The notes under the pieces were generated by a model. The model worked only from the letters and a program-made list of their open reading frames with translations. It was not told the origin of the DNA and ran no database searches. 42,646 bases of DNA from RGIG3528 sp045629005 (GTDB lineage Bacteria; Bacillota; Clostridia; Lachnospirales; Lachnospiraceae): NCBI GenBank assembly GCA_045629005.1, contig JAZQQJ010000059.1:1-42646 (forward strand), written 5' to 3'. Each line of letters starts with the position of its first letter. Positions within the stretch are counted from its first letter, which is position 1. Shown piece by piece: positions 41,866-42,646 of this stretch. Position numbers and translations under genes: made by a program.

Positions 41866-42645
41866 CTACAGATGCAGTATAAACTTATCCTGATTCTTAT
41901 TGAAAATGAGTGCTCCGACTCCAAGTGTTACAACTGCAAGAACAGCAGAGTAAATTGTAAGGAATCCGTCCATAGGACGTCCGAAAACCGCGGAACGGAA
42001 GTTCTCGATAACTGCATATACAGGATTGAACCTGAAAATCCAAGCATTTTTTTCTGTTACTACCGAATCAATCTGGTAGAAAATCGCACTTGCATACATG
42101 ATAATCATTGTTGCAACGCCCCAGAGATACTCGAGGTCCCTGAAGAATACAGCTACGGTTGCAAGACAAAGGCCAAGGCCAAGCGAAAAAACAAGGATTG
42201 ATATAAGCGGAACAATGGCCTGTAAAAGATATATCGTCGGGAACACACCCCTGACAAGTGCAACAATGGCCAGTACAACAAGGGAAATCAGGAACATGAT
42301 GTAATTTGAAAGCACTCCGGCCATAGGGTACATGTATTTGGGAACATATACCTTTTTAATCATTCCCGAGTGACTTCTTATCGACTTCAAAGCCTGTGTT
42401 GTTGACTGGGAAAAGAAAGTGAAAAGAAGTTTACCTGTGAGAATGTACACAGGATAGTCATCCGACGACTGTCTGGCAAAAAGCCTTGTAAATACCGCTG
42501 TCAGAACAAGCATCGTGAGAAGCGGTTCAAGCATTGTCCAGATGACTCCGAGGTAGGAGCTTCTGTATTTCAGCTTAATTTCCTTCTTTACAAGCTGTGA
42601 TAGGAAAAATTTGTATTTCTTAAAGTCTTCAAAAAATAACTTCAC
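41866..42645 (-). CDS. ABC-2 type permease for polysaccharide/teichoic acid export
   Basis: 259 residues, apparently complete at both ends; the ATG is at the window's last bases, so any ribosome site is out of view. Six membrane helices of the ABC-2 family: VIWTMLEPLLTMLVLTAVFT and later segments. An amphipathic N-terminal interface helix carries KKEIKLKYRSSYLG, typical of TagG/Wzm. It forms the membrane channel with the ATPase 14 bp further on. The upstream neighbour is not visible, so operon membership is unknown. Confidence 0.93.
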   Translation of the reverse strand: MKLFFEDFKKYKFFLSQLVKKEIKLKYRSSYLGVIWTMLEPLLTMLVLTAVFTRLFARQSSDDYPVYILTGKLLFTFFSQSTTQALKSIRSHSGMIKKVYVPKYMYPMAGVLSNYIMFLISLVVLAIVALVRGVFPTIYLLQAIVPLISILVFSLGLGLCLATVAVFFRDLEYLWGVATMIIMYASAIFYQIDSVVTEKNAWIFRFNPVYAVIENFRSAVFGRPMDGFLTIYSAVLAVVTLGVGALIFNKNQDKFILHL

Positions 42646-42646
42646 C

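Overview
The window looks like a chromosomal piece of an anaerobic Firmicute, most likely a Lachnospiraceae/Clostridiales relative. Evidence is a single-polypeptide pyruvate:ferredoxin oxidoreductase, the dnaG-rpoD-trmK cluster, a SleB-type hydrolase, a TGS-fused nucleoside kinase, low-GC promoters and strong AGGAGG ribosome sites. All credible genes, the RNase P RNA and nearly all terminators lie on the minus strand, so the text is best read from high to low coordinates.

From the right edge: an ABC-2 polysaccharide export pair (42645-41120), an HtrA-type protease (41029-39443) and a 1.8-kb repeat-rich gap (39442-37608). The gap holds a 28-bp array touching the htrA stop codon, a possible structured RNA, three 35-bp repeats and a 1.09-kb inverted-repeat element around a 53-bp tandem array. 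Next is a long run of tightly packed genes with a candidate promoter at 37671-37700: sugar-phosphate transferase, a ClpX-like unfoldase, hisC, queH, dgt, dnaG, rpoD, trmK and a nucleoside kinase. It is followed by rnpB and an AP2-like protein, then sleB-thrC from a consensus promoter, then a 1030-residue secreted Ig-like (Big2) protein. A second repeat-rich zone (18860-17370) holds a DUF4160/DUF2442 pair whose first gene carries an in-frame stop.

The left half is a cell-surface locus: an O-antigen-ligase-like protein, a nucleotide-sugar dehydratase and a Wzz-like protein. A scar of gene fragments follows (IS66 orfA, a UDP-GlcNAc 2-epimerase tail, a glycosyltransferase start). Then comes the most interesting part, an operon at about 11.66-3.85 kb. 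It opens with a 33-codon peptide gene with its own promoter and a stem-loop after it. It continues with a PqqD-like protein, an ATP-grasp enzyme, a GT61 glycosyltransferase, a polytopic membrane protein, a UbiA-type prenyl-phosphate transferase, an HPr-kinase-like protein, a second PqqD-like protein, an S26 peptidase and a family-5 nucleotidyltransferase. I read it as a candidate ribosomally made, modified peptide (RiPP) system. It has lasso-peptide-like accessory genes but no lasso cyclase or B2 protease, and it is interleaved with lipid-linked sugar chemistry. This is inference from gene content.

The window ends at the left with nifJ, its terminator, and the 5' end of a group IIC intron inserted immediately after that terminator.
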